Of a DNA stretch of 64,000 bases, positions 51,025-59,014 are shown one piece after another. Made by a program: the position numbers and the translations under genes. The stretch is from UBA1794 sp031552405 (GTDB lineage Bacteria; Bacteroidota; Bacteroidia; Bacteroidales; Bacteroidaceae). Below the pieces are notes generated by a model. It was not told the origin of the DNA and ran no database searches. It saw nothing but the letters and a program-made list of their open reading frames with translations. Location of the stretch: contig JAVBMN010000001.1 of NCBI GenBank assembly GCA_031552405.1, positions 62,001 through 126,000 of the forward strand, written 5' to 3'. How positions within the stretch are numbered: the first letter of the stretch is position 1; every line of letters begins with the position of its first letter.

Positions 51025-52071
51025 TTACTTTTTCTTGAAAACGGAGAGGTTCCACTCCGCATGCCAGGGGATGGTCATCTTGCCACCATCTATGATAATG
51101 GGCAGCCAGATGTAGCGAGAATCCTCCAAGTCTTTCTTTTTCCACATGTCGAACAGGGCGATGTAGGCATTCTCCATACCTTGAACGGGTTGTACGTAGG
51201 TGCTTTGTCCGTAGAAAGTCTTCGCGGCATCCACCCCGGTACAAGGATCGCCTAGTACTGTCCACTCTCCCATGATAGAAGAGGCTTTGGCCAGTTCGGC
51301 GCTATTGGGGTCCCATCCAGTACAGCCGGAAGAGAGCATGTAATACTCGCCATTGTACTTGAACACTGCAGGTGCTTCGCGGGCCTTATCTACGAAACGA
51401 CGTACATAATTGCCGGTGGGCTTCAGGTAATCATCAGTCAGCTCGTTGATGTACATAGTCTGGTTGTGTTCGGAAGAGCTGAACTGATAAGCCTTGCCGT
51501 CATCGTCTACAAAAAGAGTCTGGTCGCGGCTCATAGCGTCATTGGGGCGGAAGCTTCCCAGGTAGGTAAAGGGCCCTGCGGGTGAATCGCTCACAGCCAC
51601 ACCAGCAGCAGCCTTGCTATAATCGGCGCTTTCTACATGCGCCCACATTACAAACTTCTTGGTCTTTTCATTGTAGATCACCTTGGGGCGTTCCAGTACT
51701 TTAGAGGGATGCAGGTCATGATTGGGATCATCGGGCACAGCTTTGAGCGCTACGCCTTCGAACTTCCAGTTCAACAGATCCTTTGAGGAATAGCAACCTA
51801 CCCCGGTTACATCCGTGCGGTAACAATCCCATGTAGCCCACGAGGGAAGAATGGTTTTTCCTACTTTATACTCGCCATACCAATAGTACTTACCCTTGTG
51901 GTACATCAGTCCGCCACCGTGGGCGTTGATGGGGTTGCCATCCGTATCCAGCCACACGGCTTTCGGCACAAAATTCCGGTTTTTCACCTTCTTTGCGCCC
52001 TCCACGCTTAACGGGGCAATCAAAAGCAATACCGCAAGCAACGATAATGCAATCGTCTTCAATTTACTCAT
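51025..52071 (-). CDS. Exported GH43 glycoside hydrolase (exo-beta-1,3-galactanase-like group)
   Basis: A 348-residue enzyme; the ATG at 52071 gives signal MSKLKTIALSLLAVLLLIAP, preferred to an upstream start at 52137. The propeller shows NAHGGGLMYHKGKYYWYGEY, KVLERPKVIYNEKTKKFVMW, SRDQTLFVDDDGKAYQF, REAPAVFKYNGEYYMLSSG and CTGWDPN. This combination is typical of GH43 subfamilies 24/34, which include exo-beta-1,3-galactanases acting on arabinogalactan side structures. Exact specificity is open. It has its own 3' hairpin and stands alone. Confidence 0.85.
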   Translation of the reverse strand: MSKLKTIALSLLAVLLLIAPLSVEGAKKVKNRNFVPKAVWLDTDGNPINAHGGGLMYHKGKYYWYGEYKVGKTILPSWATWDCYRTDVTGVGCYSSKDLLNWKFEGVALKAVPDDPNHDLHPSKVLERPKVIYNEKTKKFVMWAHVESADYSKAAAGVAVSDSPAGPFTYLGSFRPNDAMSRDQTLFVDDDGKAYQFSSSEHNQTMYINELTDDYLKPTGNYVRRFVDKAREAPAVFKYNGEYYMLSSGCTGWDPNSAELAKASSIMGEWTVLGDPCTGVDAAKTFYGQSTYVQPVQGMENAYIALFDMWKKKDLEDSRYIWLPIIIDGGKMTIPWHAEWNLSVFKKK

Positions 52072-52240
52072 AAATAATCTAATTTGGTTTAATATAGGTT
52101 TAATAATAGTATGCAAATATAAGAAGTTACATTTCATCTGACAAAAAACATACCCTCAATAAGCGAAAATTAAGAAATAATGATTGGAAAACCTGCCCAT
52201 TCTTTGTAATTTCGCCGTCGAAACCCAATTATACGAAGAA

Positions 52241-52699
52241 ATGAGAACAATGAAACTAAGAGCCAGACTTCCGCTATTCCTATATGCCCTGCTGACTGTT
52301 ATATTCCTGATATCATGTACCAAAGAGAAGAAGGATGAGGACAAAGAAAAGCTGCGCGAAGTAGAAATGCAATACGAAAATACGGATAGCGACTTTAGCG
52401 ACAGCGCCGCCGACGAGGGAAAGCTGGACGAAATAAAAGTCATCGAAAGCAGCGATGAGAACGAGTTGGCCACCCGCGAGCTAAAGAAATGTGTAACCAT
52501 GCACCGCGATCTGGTTAAGAAATACAAGGCCACAGGAGATGCCAAGTACAAGGATCAGGCCCACCTCATCGAACAAAAGGCCGCCGGGATACAGGAAAAG
52601 CTGCGAAAAGCAGAGTATCAGCCTAAGAGCGGGCAGATCACCCGCACGGGAGACCTCTTCCTGGATATGGAGGCTTCGATAGCCGATTTGGCTAACTAA
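52241..52699 (+). CDS. Small lipoprotein with charged helical domain
   Basis: A 152-residue protein. The ATG at 52241 gives MRTMKLRARLPLFLYALLTV then IFLISC, a lipobox; an upstream frame start at 52184 would place the signal internally. The mature part is highly charged, with an acidic stretch (ENTDSDFSDSAADEGK) and a long helix (LKKCVTMHRDLVKKYKATGD, QAHLIEQKAAGIQEKLRKAE) suggestive of a coiled coil. Family not recognised. It is divergent from the GH43 gene and convergent with ogt. Confidence 0.65.
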   Translation: MRTMKLRARLPLFLYALLTVIFLISCTKEKKDEDKEKLREVEMQYENTDSDFSDSAADEGKLDEIKVIESSDENELATRELKKCVTMHRDLVKKYKATGDAKYKDQAHLIEQKAAGIQEKLRKAEYQPKSGQITRTGDLFLDMEASIADLAN

Positions 52700-52721
52700 A
52701 GTGCAGGCGCAAAACCTGTCC

Positions 52722-53207
52722 CTACAAGGCAACGCCTTCATGCCTTAGCAGCCATTCCTTTACCGGAAGCCCAGCAGCATAACCGATCAGGGAGCCATCA
52801 GCACCTATCACCCGGTGACAGGGAATAATGATCAGAATGGGATTGTGATTATTCGCCCCTCCCACCGCACGACAGGCGCGGGGATTGCCCATTTGTACAG
52901 CCAACTCGCCATAGCTACAGGTGGTGCCATAAGGTATTTCACACAAAGCACTCCACACTTTCTTACGAAACTCCGTTCCTTCAGGAGCAAGCGGCACAGT
53001 AAAGCGGATTAACTCGCCACGAAAATAAGCTTCCAGTTCGCTGATACAGTGTGCTATAACTTTGGGGAAGGCAGAGAAATCGTCTATAGTGTCCTCCAAT
53101 TCTCCCTTACCTATACTTACGGCAGTTATAGCCTCTCCATTGGAGCGGATTTCCATAACTCCCAAGGGGGAATTCCAACATATGGTAAAAGCAGTGTTCA
53201 TACTCAT
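52722..53207 (-). CDS. ogt: Methylated-DNA--protein-cysteine methyltransferase
   Basis: A 161-residue suicide DNA-repair protein that removes alkyl groups from O6-alkylguanine. The acceptor cysteine is in IIIPCHRVIGADGSLIGYAA; the helix-turn-helix part is TCSYGELAVQMGNPRACRAV. The N-terminal domain has lost the Ada zinc cysteines, so it is Ogt-like. ATG starts exist at 53207 and 53201; a TTG at 53210 is less likely. Confidence 0.93.
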   Translation of the reverse strand: MSMNTAFTICWNSPLGVMEIRSNGEAITAVSIGKGELEDTIDDFSAFPKVIAHCISELEAYFRGELIRFTVPLAPEGTEFRKKVWSALCEIPYGTTCSYGELAVQMGNPRACRAVGGANNHNPILIIIPCHRVIGADGSLIGYAAGLPVKEWLLRHEGVAL

Positions 53208-53352
53208 CAATAATCATACATAAAAAGACATCAAAATTATTCTTTTCTTTTAAAGCGTCTTTGACAGCAAAGATACGAAAGATGCCTAAACCACACTATT
53301 CTTAGTCTTCAAATTTACATCTTTTCTTTTCGGTTATTTCGGAAAACGTCGC

Positions 53353-53360
53353 TATCTTTG
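53353..53360 (+). promoter_or_regulatory. -7 element of the SecD-P1-like lipoprotein gene
   Basis: TATCTTTG lies about 104 bp before the start at 53464, in the 257-bp gap after ogt. No clear -33 element was seen. Confidence 0.45.
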
Positions 53361-53463
53361 TATAGACTTTAAAATGAAAGATTAAAGCGGAATCAACGAT
53401 GATATGAATGTCGGCCAACAAAACACATAAAAATAAGAGTAATAATCTTCAAAGACAATAAAT

Positions 53464-53898
53464 ATGAGAAAGTTAATTTATGCAGCATTGAGTGTGTTCC
53501 TTTTGAGTTGTTCCACAGAAAAGCAGAATGGCTGGTATCTCATTACAGATACGGAAACAATGGCGGCAGATAAAACTCCTATTGTAACAGCTTCTGACTT
53601 TGAAGCCCTAAGACTTGATTCTGTAGTGCAATCTGCCACATCAGATGCATTTCCGGGACAGACGGTTTTTCTTATTACCGGTAAAGTAAAAGCTGATAAA
53701 GTGGATGCTTTTGCAGATGCTACGGAAAAACATGTAGGTAAGCAAATGGGATTCCTCTACAATGGGGAAATAATAACGGCACCCCAAATCAATATGCGGA
53801 TTGAAAGCGGGCATTTCTCAATAACTCCTCCCTCATTTATGGATAACCGGAAAAAGATGGTGCAACTATACAAAGAGCTTCAACAGGAAATAAAATAA
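53464..53898 (+). CDS. Lipoprotein with a SecD P1-head-like domain
   Basis: A 144-residue protein with signal MRKLIYAALSVFLLSC and a lipobox cysteine. The mature region reads VFLITGKVKADKVDAFADAT, EKHVGKQMGFLYNGEIITAP and QINMRIESGHFSI. This closely follows the head subdomain of the SecD/SecDF P1 loop (the FADxT...G...VLDGxVxSAPxI pattern). In SecDF this domain contacts emerging preproteins, but here it is alone and lipid-anchored with no membrane channel part. Its function is unknown. It is monocistronic behind a TATCTTTG box. Confidence 0.7.
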   Translation: MRKLIYAALSVFLLSCSTEKQNGWYLITDTETMAADKTPIVTASDFEALRLDSVVQSATSDAFPGQTVFLITGKVKADKVDAFADATEKHVGKQMGFLYNGEIITAPQINMRIESGHFSITPPSFMDNRKKMVQLYKELQQEIK

Positions 53899-54112
53899 TT
53901 GACTCAACAATCAACATTGAGTTCAAATCCACTCATTTTAGACTAATTACGTATTGTTTTCCCTATCTTGGAGTTGCTTTCTTTTTTAAAGGAATTACTC
54001 TACCGCCAGGTATTATTATGTAATCAGGTACTTCATTTTATATTTTTTCTTTCTTTAACGCAACCTTTTCATTAGGTTGTGTGTTTCATAGACAACAAAT
54101 AAAACAAGCATT

Positions 54113-54688
54113 ATGAAACGGATGATTACAATCATAGCACTGGTACTTTCCATTGGAAACGCTTTTGCACAAAGTACAGAGAAAGACAGCCTCAAAATGG
54201 AGAAAGCCGTTCAGGACTCTGTCAAACAGGAACTGAAAGAGTCCGAGAAAAAAGCCAAGGCATTGGATAAGGCAATAGCTGATACGCTACGTTACAGGGC
54301 GGCAGTAAACGCCATAAACCATAAGGAGTTTGTAATGCAGGCGGATGAGGTAACCTTTATGCGAGGACGTGAAGTGGAAGTATCCTCCGCACTGAACTAT
54401 GTAGCAATAGATAGTGTACGAGCCATAGTACAGGTAGGCGTAGCAGGTATCTCTATCGATGGTAAAATAACACAGATAGAAACGCATACCAGTAAAAAAG
54501 GCAATGTAAGTGTGTCTATGGAAGTAATGGGAGTCAGAGCTTCAGTCAGGGTGGAACTGCTATTGCACCATGGCGACAATGAAGCAGACGTAACGATAGT
54601 GCCCAATTTTGTGACTGGTCGTGTATTCCTTAGCGGAGTGGTAATCCCTGCATCGCTCTCAAATACAGTCCGGCAAATAGGTAGATAG
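54113..54688 (+). CDS. DUF4251 exported protein
   Basis: A 191-residue protein with signal peptide MKRMITIIALVLSIGNAFAQ. A charged helical stretch (about 20-65; KQELKESEKKAKALDKAIAD) precedes a beta-rich DUF4251 domain (HKEFVMQADEVTFMRGREVE, VSSALNYVAIDSVRAIVQVG). This family is common and uncharacterised in Bacteroidetes. It ends before two hairpins at 54753 and 54800. Confidence 0.78.
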   Translation: MKRMITIIALVLSIGNAFAQSTEKDSLKMEKAVQDSVKQELKESEKKAKALDKAIADTLRYRAAVNAINHKEFVMQADEVTFMRGREVEVSSALNYVAIDSVRAIVQVGVAGISIDGKITQIETHTSKKGNVSVSMEVMGVRASVRVELLLHHGDNEADVTIVPNFVTGRVFLSGVVIPASLSNTVRQIGR

Positions 54689-54752
54689 GTTAGGAGTCAA
54701 TAATATATTAGGAGTTTGGGTCTATTGACCTCTGGCCTATTTTTTTGTTCAA

Positions 54753-54775
54753 CAGGCCTGCAAGGCCTGCTTTTT
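54753..54775 (+). terminator. Terminator of the DUF4251 gene
   Basis: CAGGCC-TGCAA-GGCCTG is followed by CTTTTT. The stem contains the CAGGCCTG octamer shared with the modular repeats. Confidence 0.65.
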
Positions 54776-54799
54776 AGTGTTTTTTGTTTATTTTGTTGG

Positions 54800-54829
54800 T
54801 CAGCCGGGTGCTTGCATCCGGCTGATTTG
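54800..54829 (+). terminator. Second hairpin after the DUF4251 gene
   Basis: TCAGCCGG (54800-54807) pairs with CCGGCTGA (54818-54825), extended by inner G-T, T-A and G-C pairs, then TTTG. It probably backs up the terminator at 54753. The 54689-54993 gap otherwise holds only the flavodoxin promoter. Confidence 0.55.
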
Positions 54830-54897
54830 TTGTATAAGAGTGCTTTTCAGATCCCCAAACCAGAGTAATCAAGCATAGAAAATACCCATAATATGCG

Positions 54898-54927
54898 ATT
54901 GCGCACGGCAATGACAGATAGTATCTT
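54898..54927 (+). promoter_or_regulatory. Flavodoxin promoter
   Basis: ATTG (54898-54901), an 18-bp spacer and TATCTTTG (54920-54927) lie about 66 bp before fldA. Confidence 0.5.
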
Positions 54928-54993
54928 TGCATCAAGAAAATCCGGAGTTTATTACATCGGGAAAATGAATATAGTCACTAATAAAGTATTGAT

Positions 54994-55503
54994 ATGAAAA
55001 AGACAGGAGTATTTTACGGTTCATCCAGCGGAAACACCAAGAGTGCAGCCGGAATGATAGCTAACAAATTGGGTATTGATAAGAACAATGTGCACGATAT
55101 ATCCGGAGCAACTCCGGAACAACTGCAGGAATATGACATCCTGATTCTGGGCTCCTCTACCTGGGGATACGGTGACTTACAGGACGACTGGGAAGTCTTT
55201 GCAGACAAACTACAGAAGATGGACCTCTCAGACAAGAAAGTGGCTCTCTTCGGAACAGGCGACTCCTCCTCTTACCCCGAAACCTTTTGCGATGCAATTG
55301 GCATCCTAGCCGAAGCAACAGAAAAAGCCGGCGCCACACTGATCGGCAAAGGAAGAGAAGCCTCGGAGTATTCCTTTGACGAATCACGTGCCGCCAATGG
55401 TGACATCCTCCTGGGTCTACCCCTGGACGAGGACAATGAACCCGAAAAGACCAATGAACGCATCTCCCGCTGGGTGGAACAGTTGAAAGCAGAATGCGAA
55501 TAA
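54994..55503 (+). CDS. fldA: Flavodoxin
   Basis: A 169-residue FMN electron carrier. The phosphate loop is FYGSSSGNTKSAA, the 60-loop includes SSTWGYGDLQDDWE with the FMN-stacking tryptophan, and the 90-loop is GTGDSSSYPETFCDA with a tyrosine. The insertion in the last strand marks it as a long-chain flavodoxin. It can replace ferredoxin when iron is scarce. DUF2023 follows after 18 bp, a pairing seen across Bacteroidetes. Confidence 0.96.
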   Translation: MKKTGVFYGSSSGNTKSAAGMIANKLGIDKNNVHDISGATPEQLQEYDILILGSSTWGYGDLQDDWEVFADKLQKMDLSDKKVALFGTGDSSSYPETFCDAIGILAEATEKAGATLIGKGREASEYSFDESRAANGDILLGLPLDEDNEPEKTNERISRWVEQLKAECE

Positions 55504-55521
55504 TATCTTATAAATAAGAGT

Positions 55522-55869
55522 ATGGATAAGCTGAAACTATTCTCACACCTGCTCTACGAATGCAAAAAAGGCGTTCGTAGTGCAGCCTTGTGCACCCTGC
55601 AAAGCCAGTACAGCGAAGCAGTGGTATCCAAACTGGAGAAGAACCAAATGGCATATTTCATCTGCCCCGTGAGCAGCGAAAAGGTCAATATCTTCTTCGG
55701 AGCCGGCGTGTGCATTGATGTATTGCGTAAATTCTGCCACAAACCGCTGAACAAGCTCTCACCAGAGGAGGACTTTATGTTGGGCGCCATTCTGGGATAC
55801 AGCATCTGCGAACAGTGCCAACGGTACTGCAAGACAAACCAAAATTTTGCTCGAAAAGTAGCTTCATAA
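55522..55869 (+). CDS. DUF2023 protein, flavodoxin partner
   Basis: A 115-residue cytoplasmic protein: LFSHLLYECKKGVRSAALCT, FICPVSSEKVNIFFGAG and LGYSICEQCQRYCK. The C-terminal CEQCQRYC cysteine cluster could bind metal or take part in redox chemistry. DUF2023 is consistently encoded next to flavodoxin in this phylum but has no known role. It shares the fldA promoter and converges with the YeiH gene. Confidence 0.85.
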   Translation: MDKLKLFSHLLYECKKGVRSAALCTLQSQYSEAVVSKLEKNQMAYFICPVSSEKVNIFFGAGVCIDVLRKFCHKPLNKLSPEEDFMLGAILGYSICEQCQRYCKTNQNFARKVAS

Positions 55870-55880
55870 ACCTGCTCTCT

Positions 55881-56894
55881 CTAAAAGGCAGGCAGGCACC
55901 TGATCCAGTAGCCCCCTGATACTAACCACACGAACAGGCACAATGCCAAAATAAACGGCCGGGGGCCTGCTTCCTTAAACTTGCTGAAATGGGTCTCCAT
56001 CCCCAAGGCAGTCATGGCCATGGTAAGCAGGAAGGTATCGGCTTCATTGATTCCGCAGACAACTGCCTCCGGCAATAACACTAAAGAATTGAAGCCTATT
56101 ACGACTAAAAACCCCACCGCGAACCAGGGTATCACTATGCGTTGCATACCGGTATCCTGGTTCTTTTTTGCCACAAAGAAACCAAGTATCAGAAGTATCG
56201 GGGCCAGGAAGAGCACCCGGATCATCTTTACCAGGATAGCCGTAGCGGCCACCTCCCCTCCCATTGCATTGCCCGCACCTACTACGTGCGCCACTTCATG
56301 TACCGTAGCTCCGGTGTACAGGCCCCACTGCTCTGTACTGAGGTTAAACAGACCTGCTTTATACATCACAGGATACAGAAACATGGCCGTAGTACCGAAC
56401 AGTACCACAGTAGATACTGCCACCGCCGTTTTATAAGGCTTGTTGTTCAATACTGACTCCGCCCCCAGCACGGCTGCCGCCCCGCAAATGGCGCTTCCCA
56501 CGGCAGTGAGCAGTGAGAGTTCCCGGTCCATTTTGAGCAAACGGCCTATGCCTACTCCTAATAACAAGGTGCCTGCAATCACAATAAGATCCACTACCGC
56601 CGCATGCAGCCCAATGCCCAATACCTGCTGAAAAGTAAGCCGGAATCCGTACAGAATAATGGCCAATCGCAACACCCGCTTGGCGCAAAAGGAAATCCCC
56701 ACCGCCCACTCCGCAGGCATCACACCCCGTAGTGTATTGGCATACAGCATCCCCAACAGGATACCCACTATCAGCGGGCTGAGTGAAAGAAACCTGAAAA
56801 CCGCCGTGTCCGCAATATAAGATGCAGAACAGGCAAAGAGCGCCACCAGGAGAACCCCGTGCGCAAAATAAAGTTGGGAGCGGGTAAATGTCAT
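55881..56894 (-). CDS. YeiH family putative sulfate exporter
   Basis: A 337-residue inner-membrane protein with about ten helices, belonging to the UPF0324/YeiH family. Signature stretches are KRVLRLAIILYGFRLTFQQV, GSAICGAAAVLGAESVL and TVHEVAHVVGAG. Family members are annotated as sulfate or sulfite exporters with limited evidence. The divergent LysR gene about 195 bp away mirrors the E. coli yeiH-yeiE pair, so LysR probably controls it. Confidence 0.88.
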   Translation of the reverse strand: MTFTRSQLYFAHGVLLVALFACSASYIADTAVFRFLSLSPLIVGILLGMLYANTLRGVMPAEWAVGISFCAKRVLRLAIILYGFRLTFQQVLGIGLHAAVVDLIVIAGTLLLGVGIGRLLKMDRELSLLTAVGSAICGAAAVLGAESVLNNKPYKTAVAVSTVVLFGTTAMFLYPVMYKAGLFNLSTEQWGLYTGATVHEVAHVVGAGNAMGGEVAATAILVKMIRVLFLAPILLILGFFVAKKNQDTGMQRIVIPWFAVGFLVVIGFNSLVLLPEAVVCGINEADTFLLTMAMTALGMETHFSKFKEAGPRPFILALCLFVWLVSGGYWIRCLPAF

Positions 56895-57054
56895 ACGATT
56901 ACTTTCTTTTTGCCTGTATTTTTCATGCTTTATAGGTCATGAATGAGTCAGGTCATAGTTTCAGTGGGCAAAAGTACAGCTAATTCATGAATATCTGTTC
57001 TTCTTTCTTTTTATAGGTAATAACAAAAAGTGATGATGGTGTGCGTATTTATTG

Positions 57055-57062
57055 TACATTTG
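57055..57062 (+). promoter_or_regulatory. -7 element of the LysR gene
   Basis: TACATTTG ends 26 bp before the ATG at 57089. Its position inside the longer reading frame from 57041 is the main reason for choosing the later start. Confidence 0.45.
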
Positions 57063-57088
57063 CAGGCAGAAACCAAACCTCCTCTCTC

Positions 57089-57994
57089 ATGCTTCACTTC
57101 CGCCTGCAAGTGTTCCGCGCCGCCGCCCTCCACCTGAATTTCACCAAGGCGGCCGAGGAACTGTACATCACCCAGCCTGCCGTGACCAAGCACATCAAGG
57201 AGCTGGAAAACCTGCTTCATATCAACCTCTTCGAACGCACCCGCAGCGGACTCATCCTAACTCCCGCCGGACAGGTACTACTCCGTTACGCCGAAGATAC
57301 CGCCCAACGCGAAAAGGAACTGGAATACGAGCTGGGTGCACTGCGCCATTCCTTCTCCGGCCATCTCACCCTGGGAGCCAGCACCACCATCGGCCAATAC
57401 GTCATCCCCCCGGTACTGGCCGCCTTCAGCCGCCAGTACCCGGACATCCGCATCTCCCTGCGCAACAAAAACACCTTGGAAATAGAGAATGACACCATCC
57501 GGCAGGAAACCGACCTAGGGATTATCGAAGGAAACTCCCGTAAGAAAGAGCTGAAATACATCCCCTTCATGGAGGATGAAATCGTAGCCATCGCCCACAC
57601 TGGAAGCTCCCTGTCCCGATGCGAAAGCCTCAGCCTGGAGGAACTGAAAAGCATCCCCCTAGTGCTGCGTGAGCCTGGTTCAGGCAGCCTGGACGTAATC
57701 ACCGCCAGCCTCCGGCAACACGATATTCACCTGAAGGACTTGCACGTCAGGATGCACCTGGGCAGCACGGAAAGCATCAAAAACCTCCTGCGAAGCGCAG
57801 ACTGTCTGGGCTTCGTTTCCATCCACGCCATCAGCTCCGAAGTGGTACGCGGCGAGTTCAGGATCATTGAAATTGCTAACCTTGACATCACCCGCCACTT
57901 CAGCTTCATCTATCCCCAGGGAAGCCCCAAGGGACTGGTAGAACGATTTATGCACTTCACCACCGAATTCATTTCCACCCCTCAAAAAAAGTAA
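57089..57994 (+). CDS. LysR-family transcriptional regulator
   Basis: A 301-residue regulator. The N-terminal winged HTH (LNFTKAAEELYITQPAVTKH) is followed by the linker helix and a two-lobed effector domain (HLTLGASTTIGQYVIPPVLA, ETDLGIIEGNSR, LVLREPGSGS). The sequence is of the CysL/YeiE/CbbR group. It is divergent from the YeiH-type exporter and only 2 bp ahead of the nucleotidyltransferase-fold gene. Confidence 0.92.
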   Translation: MLHFRLQVFRAAALHLNFTKAAEELYITQPAVTKHIKELENLLHINLFERTRSGLILTPAGQVLLRYAEDTAQREKELEYELGALRHSFSGHLTLGASTTIGQYVIPPVLAAFSRQYPDIRISLRNKNTLEIENDTIRQETDLGIIEGNSRKKELKYIPFMEDEIVAIAHTGSSLSRCESLSLEELKSIPLVLREPGSGSLDVITASLRQHDIHLKDLHVRMHLGSTESIKNLLRSADCLGFVSIHAISSEVVRGEFRIIEIANLDITRHFSFIYPQGSPKGLVERFMHFTTEFISTPQKK

Positions 57995-57996
57995 TC

Positions 57997-58584
57997 ATGA
58001 ATACCCTCTTAGACTTAGCCGCCCGCAGAGAACAGCGGGCATGGGAAATCATCCGCGATACGGACCTCATCTCCATCTGGGAATCAATAGGTGCCAAAAT
58101 TAACCTCATTGGCTCACTGAAAATGGGACTTCTCATGAAGCATGCAGACATTGATTTCCACATCTATTCCGCCCCGTTACGCATCGCCGACAGCTTTGCA
58201 GCCATGGCACGCCTGGCAGAACACCCCGCCATCCAACGCATTGAATACATCAACCTCACTGATACCGAGGAAGCATGCATCGAGTGGCACACCTGGTACC
58301 TGGACAAAGACCAGGAATTGTGGCAGATAGATATGATCCATATTCTGCAAGGCTCCCGCTACGACGGCTATATGGAACAGGTAGCCGACCGCATCCTGAA
58401 GGTGCTGACTCCCGAACTGAAACACACCATCCTCCAACTCAAATACGACACCCCGGATACAGAGAAAGTACCCGGCATCGCCTATTACCAAGCCGTTATC
58501 CGTGACGAAGTAAAGAATTACCCGGAATTCCAAGAATGGTTAAGTAGCCACCCGCTGGAAGGGGTAATCAATTGGTTGCCTTGA
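57997..58584 (+). CDS. Nucleotidyltransferase-fold protein
   Basis: A 195-residue protein. GSLKMGLLMKHADIDFHIY (about residues 39-57) matches the GS-x-DxD core of pol-beta-type nucleotidyltransferases, with D51 and D53 as metal ligands; a third acid may lie in WQIDMIH. The C-terminal half is helical. The substrate is unknown. It starts 2 bp after the LysR stop, so the two are co-translated, though they have no obvious functional link. Confidence 0.7.
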   Translation: MNTLLDLAARREQRAWEIIRDTDLISIWESIGAKINLIGSLKMGLLMKHADIDFHIYSAPLRIADSFAAMARLAEHPAIQRIEYINLTDTEEACIEWHTWYLDKDQELWQIDMIHILQGSRYDGYMEQVADRILKVLTPELKHTILQLKYDTPDTEKVPGIAYYQAVIRDEVKNYPEFQEWLSSHPLEGVINWLP

Positions 58585-58591
58585 AACACCC

Positions 58592-58999
58592 TCAAATCCG
58601 TCTCTGTAACTTCATCACCAGATAAGGAGCTATTCCAATGAATAATACCACGAGCAGCCATAAGTTGCCCGTAGTAATATTATAAGCGTACAGTAATTTC
58701 ACAAAAGTATTACCCATAAACAAGCCTAATACAAATTCAAACAGGATTGTAAGAAGCATCCAGCACAGACCCATCATTATGTATGTAAAGGCTGACGCTT
58801 TACCCAACCGGGGAATTCCCACGTAACAAAGCAGAAATATCATCAAGATAAGTAACAGGCCGCTAAGTGGAAGACTGTAATCCAGACCTAACCAAGGAGT
58901 TAGAACTTTTTCACGGAGTCCCCCATTCAGTATGGCGAGAGGTATCAGCAACACCCAAAGGAGCAATGATTTCTTTATCACAACAGACTGTATATTCAT
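58592..58999 (-). CDS. Small four-helix membrane protein
   Basis: A 135-residue inner-membrane protein with four predicted helices (about 10-28, 42-62, 72-95, 108-128). It contains a conserved-looking LNGGLREKVLTPWLG after the first helix. I do not recognise the family by name. It lies 15 bp after the GH78 gene on the same strand and may share its transcript. Confidence 0.7.
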   Translation of the reverse strand: MNIQSVVIKKSLLLWVLLIPLAILNGGLREKVLTPWLGLDYSLPLSGLLLILMIFLLCYVGIPRLGKASAFTYIMMGLCWMLLTILFEFVLGLFMGNTFVKLLYAYNITTGNLWLLVVLFIGIAPYLVMKLQRRI

Positions 59000-59014
59000 T
59001 TTAATAACATTTAC

